From positions 1-7,352 of the forward strand of contig CAMLKS010000122.1 in assembly GCA_946480675.1 (NCBI GenBank): DNA of 7,352 bases. The letters run 5' to 3'. Under the pieces are notes generated by a model that was not told the origin of the DNA, did no database searches, and was given only the letters and a program-made list of their open reading frames with translations. Both the position numbers and the translations under genes were made by a program. Positions 6,252 through 7,352 of this stretch are shown here, one piece after another. The number at the start of each line of letters is the position of its first letter. The first letter of the stretch is position 1. Origin of the DNA: an uncultured Bacteroidota bacterium. Its GTDB lineage: Bacteria > Bacteroidota > Bacteroidia > Chitinophagales > Chitinophagaceae.

Positions 6252-6749
6252 CTACTGTGCCAGGTGGGCACGTATCATCCAGGCTATCTTTTCATGCTTC
6301 TGCAATATCTCTGTAAGGAAGTCGCCCGTACCCACATCATCGTCTTTGTCCTGCACCTTCTCTATCGATTCGCGTATGCTGCGGATAATAGATTGGTGAT
6401 CGTCCAAAAGTTTCTGCAACATTTGCGTAGCCGGTAGCTTACCGCCATTTTCTTCCTGCAGCCTTGTGTGCTGCAAAAACTCGTACATGCTGCCGGTAGA
6501 ATAATGGCCTATATAACGAATTCGTTCTGCTATCTCATCTATCCAGTCGGCAAGCAGGTTATACTGCTCTTCAAAAAATTTGTGCAGCACACCAAATTCC
6601 AGCCCTTCTACATTCCAGTGAAAATTGCGGGTCTTTACATATAGTACATGCTCATCGGCCAATAGCAGTTGCAGCTCATTGGCTACATCCTGCCGATGCT
6701 CATCGGTGATGCCAATCTTTACATTGTTGTTCTTCGCTTTAGTTGCCAT
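6252..6749 (-). CDS. dps: Dps-family ferritin-like DNA-protection protein
   Basis: This 165-aa four-helix ferritin-like protein fits the Dps family (usually 150-180 aa). Dps forms 12-subunit shells that oxidise Fe(II), preferably with hydrogen peroxide, and store the iron, protecting DNA from Fenton damage. The inter-subunit ferroxidase ligands are visible: His44 in NFHWNV, His56 in LHKFFEEQY, Asp71 and Glu75 in WIDEIAERI. Their spacing (12, 15, 4) equals that of His31, His43, Asp58 and Glu62 in Listeria Dps. The N-terminus MATKAKNNN has two Lys and could bind DNA weakly. The gene begins 11 bp after purN on the same strand, with no TAnnTTTG box in the gap, so it is probably co-transcribed with purN. 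An 8-bp inverted repeat at 6772-6790 may give it separate control. It is convergent with the ArfB-like gene. Confidence 0.95.
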   Translation of the reverse strand: MATKAKNNNVKIGITDEHRQDVANELQLLLADEHVLYVKTRNFHWNVEGLEFGVLHKFFEEQYNLLADWIDEIAERIRYIGHYSTGSMYEFLQHTRLQEENGGKLPATQMLQKLLDDHQSIIRSIRESIEKVQDKDDDVGTGDFLTEILQKHEKIAWMIRAHLAQ

Positions 6750-6760
6750 AACAGCTTGTT

Positions 6761-7327
6761 TTACTCGTGGTTCAATAGATACTCTATTGACCTTGGGTAA
6801 AAAAAGTGTTCCAACTGGTGAATTTTATTCGCCAATGTATCAGCCGTATCGTTTTCATCTATACGGCACCTGGCCTGTGTTATAATATCGCCGCTATCAT
6901 ATACTTCATTTACGTAGTGTATGGTAATGCCCGATTCACGTTCTTTATTGGCCAGTACGGCATTGTGCACATGGTGGCCATACATACCCTTGCCGCCATA
7001 GTTGGGCAGCAGGGCCGGGTGAATGTTTACAATACGGTTGGGATATGCTGCCACCAGCGATGCCGGTATCTTCCACAGGAAGCCTGCCAGTACTATCAGC
7101 GATGGGTTGTGCTCTGCCAGCTGTTCCAGTAGCAGTGTTCCTTTTATAGTTTCCCTGTCTATTATCAGGAAGGGTATATGCTCATCTTTTGCAATATCCA
7201 GCACACCGGCATCAGTCTTGTTACTTACTATAAGCGATACACGTGCCTGCCCTGTGTTTTTAAAATGGTCTATGATAGCGCGGGCATTGGAACCCCTGCC
7301 GGAAGCAAAAATGATAATGGAATGCAT
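6761..7327 (-). CDS. purN: Phosphoribosylglycinamide formyltransferase PurN
   Basis: PurN transfers the formyl group of 10-formyl-tetrahydrofolate to glycinamide ribonucleotide (GAR), the third step of de novo purine synthesis, in the cytoplasm. The phosphate-binding loop FASGRGSNARAI is at residues 7-18. The catalytic triad of the family is visible as Asn101 and His103 in VNIHPALLP and Asp144 in VYDSGDIITQ, against Asn106, His108 and Asp144 in E. coli PurN. The stretch LPNYGGKGMYGHHVHNAVL (107-125) is the substrate-binding loop region. The 188-aa length is normal. The ATG at 7325-7327 is fixed by the MHSIIIFASGRGSN start and by a -7 box only 7 bp upstream. The dps gene follows after 11 bp; no other purine gene is visible in the window. 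Confidence 0.96.
   Translation of the reverse strand: MHSIIIFASGRGSNARAIIDHFKNTGQARVSLIVSNKTDAGVLDIAKDEHIPFLIIDRETIKGTLLLEQLAEHNPSLIVLAGFLWKIPASLVAAYPNRIVNIHPALLPNYGGKGMYGHHVHNAVLANKERESGITIHYVNEVYDSGDIITQARCRIDENDTADTLANKIHQLEHFFYPRSIEYLLNHE
6772..6790. promoter_or_regulatory. Perfect 8-bp inverted repeat upstream of dps, inside the end of purN
   Basis: TCAATAGA (6772-6779) and TCTATTGA (6783-6790) are perfect inverted copies around a 3-bp spacer, TAC. They lie in the last codons of purN, 22 bases before the dps ATG. The site could be a dimeric operator for dps or a small hairpin between the two genes. The ATAG...CTAT halves recall OxyR sites, but the spacing here is 5 bases rather than 7, so that match fails. 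The overlap with coding sequence means it may also be chance. Confidence 0.35.
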
Positions 7328-7334
7328 ATGCCCG

Positions 7335-7342
7335 CAAAGGTA
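7335..7342 (-). promoter_or_regulatory. Bacteroidota -7 promoter box of purN
   Basis: The complement of 7335-7342 reads TACCTTTG, a perfect match to the Bacteroidota sigma-factor -7 consensus TAnnTTTG. It ends 7 bases (CGGGCAT) before the purN ATG. RNA usually starts several bases after this box, so the purN leader would be close to zero bases long. The -33 element would lie beyond the right edge of the window. Confidence 0.75.
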
Positions 7343-7352
7343 GTAAAGAGTT

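Noticed and set aside
6772..6790. OxyR binding site ahead of dps
   Set aside because: The ATAG and CTAT tetrads are present, but only once and with a 5-base rather than 7-base gap. It is reported only as an unassigned inverted repeat.
1..7352. Defence system, mobile element, CRISPR array or RNA gene
   Set aside because: I found no transposase, integrase, direct-repeat array, tRNA cloverleaf or rRNA sequence. Apart from the unknown proteins, the genes are housekeeping or common families.

Overview
The window looks like ordinary chromosome of a Bacteroidota member, most likely Chitinophagaceae or a close relative. The grounds are the protein families, a perfect Bacteroidota-type -7 box (TAnnTTTG) in front of purN, scarce Shine-Dalgarno sequences, heavy use of ATA for Ile, and about 50% GC in most genes. 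The taxon is inferred, not searched.

Layout. (1) Bases 1-650, minus strand: the N-terminal 216 codons of a GT4-type glycosyltransferase that runs off the left edge. (2) A 117-bp divergent intergenic region. (3) Bases 768-2540, plus strand: a 3-oxoacid CoA-transferase (scoA, scoB) followed, with a one-base overlap, by a small ArsC-family protein. scoA and scoB are separated by a 73-bp palindromic GC-hairpin element. The unit ends in a strong intrinsic terminator. (4) Bases 2579-3691, plus: an exported 370-aa protein of unknown function whose ATG lies only 11 bases after the terminator T-tract. (5) A 99-bp intergenic region with two copies of the perfect palindrome ATACATGTAT, 32 bp apart, around a possible promoter. 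(6) Bases 3791-5318, plus: a MoxR/ChlI-type AAA+ ATPase whose frame is broken by a +1 shift at or just after a run of nine A. (7) Bases 5349-5855: an AT-rich (about 34% GC) gene for a four-helix membrane protein with a GTG start. (8) Bases 5857-6249: an ArfB-like ribosome-rescue hydrolase with a GGQ motif. (9) Minus strand, convergent: a Dps-family ferritin (6252-6749) preceded by purN (6761-7327), only 11 bp apart and probably co-transcribed.

Together: scoA/scoB form the two-subunit enzyme that activates acetoacetate with succinyl-CoA. The AAA+ ATPase, membrane protein and ArfB-like genes are closely packed and could be one transcript. purN is purine biosynthesis and Dps is iron/oxidative-stress protection; their joint transcription is inferred from spacing. 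No mobile element, CRISPR array or RNA gene was seen. No obviously new multi-gene system is present. The signals most worth following are the A9 frameshift, the twin palindromes upstream of that gene, the intra-operon repeat, and the compositionally foreign membrane gene.
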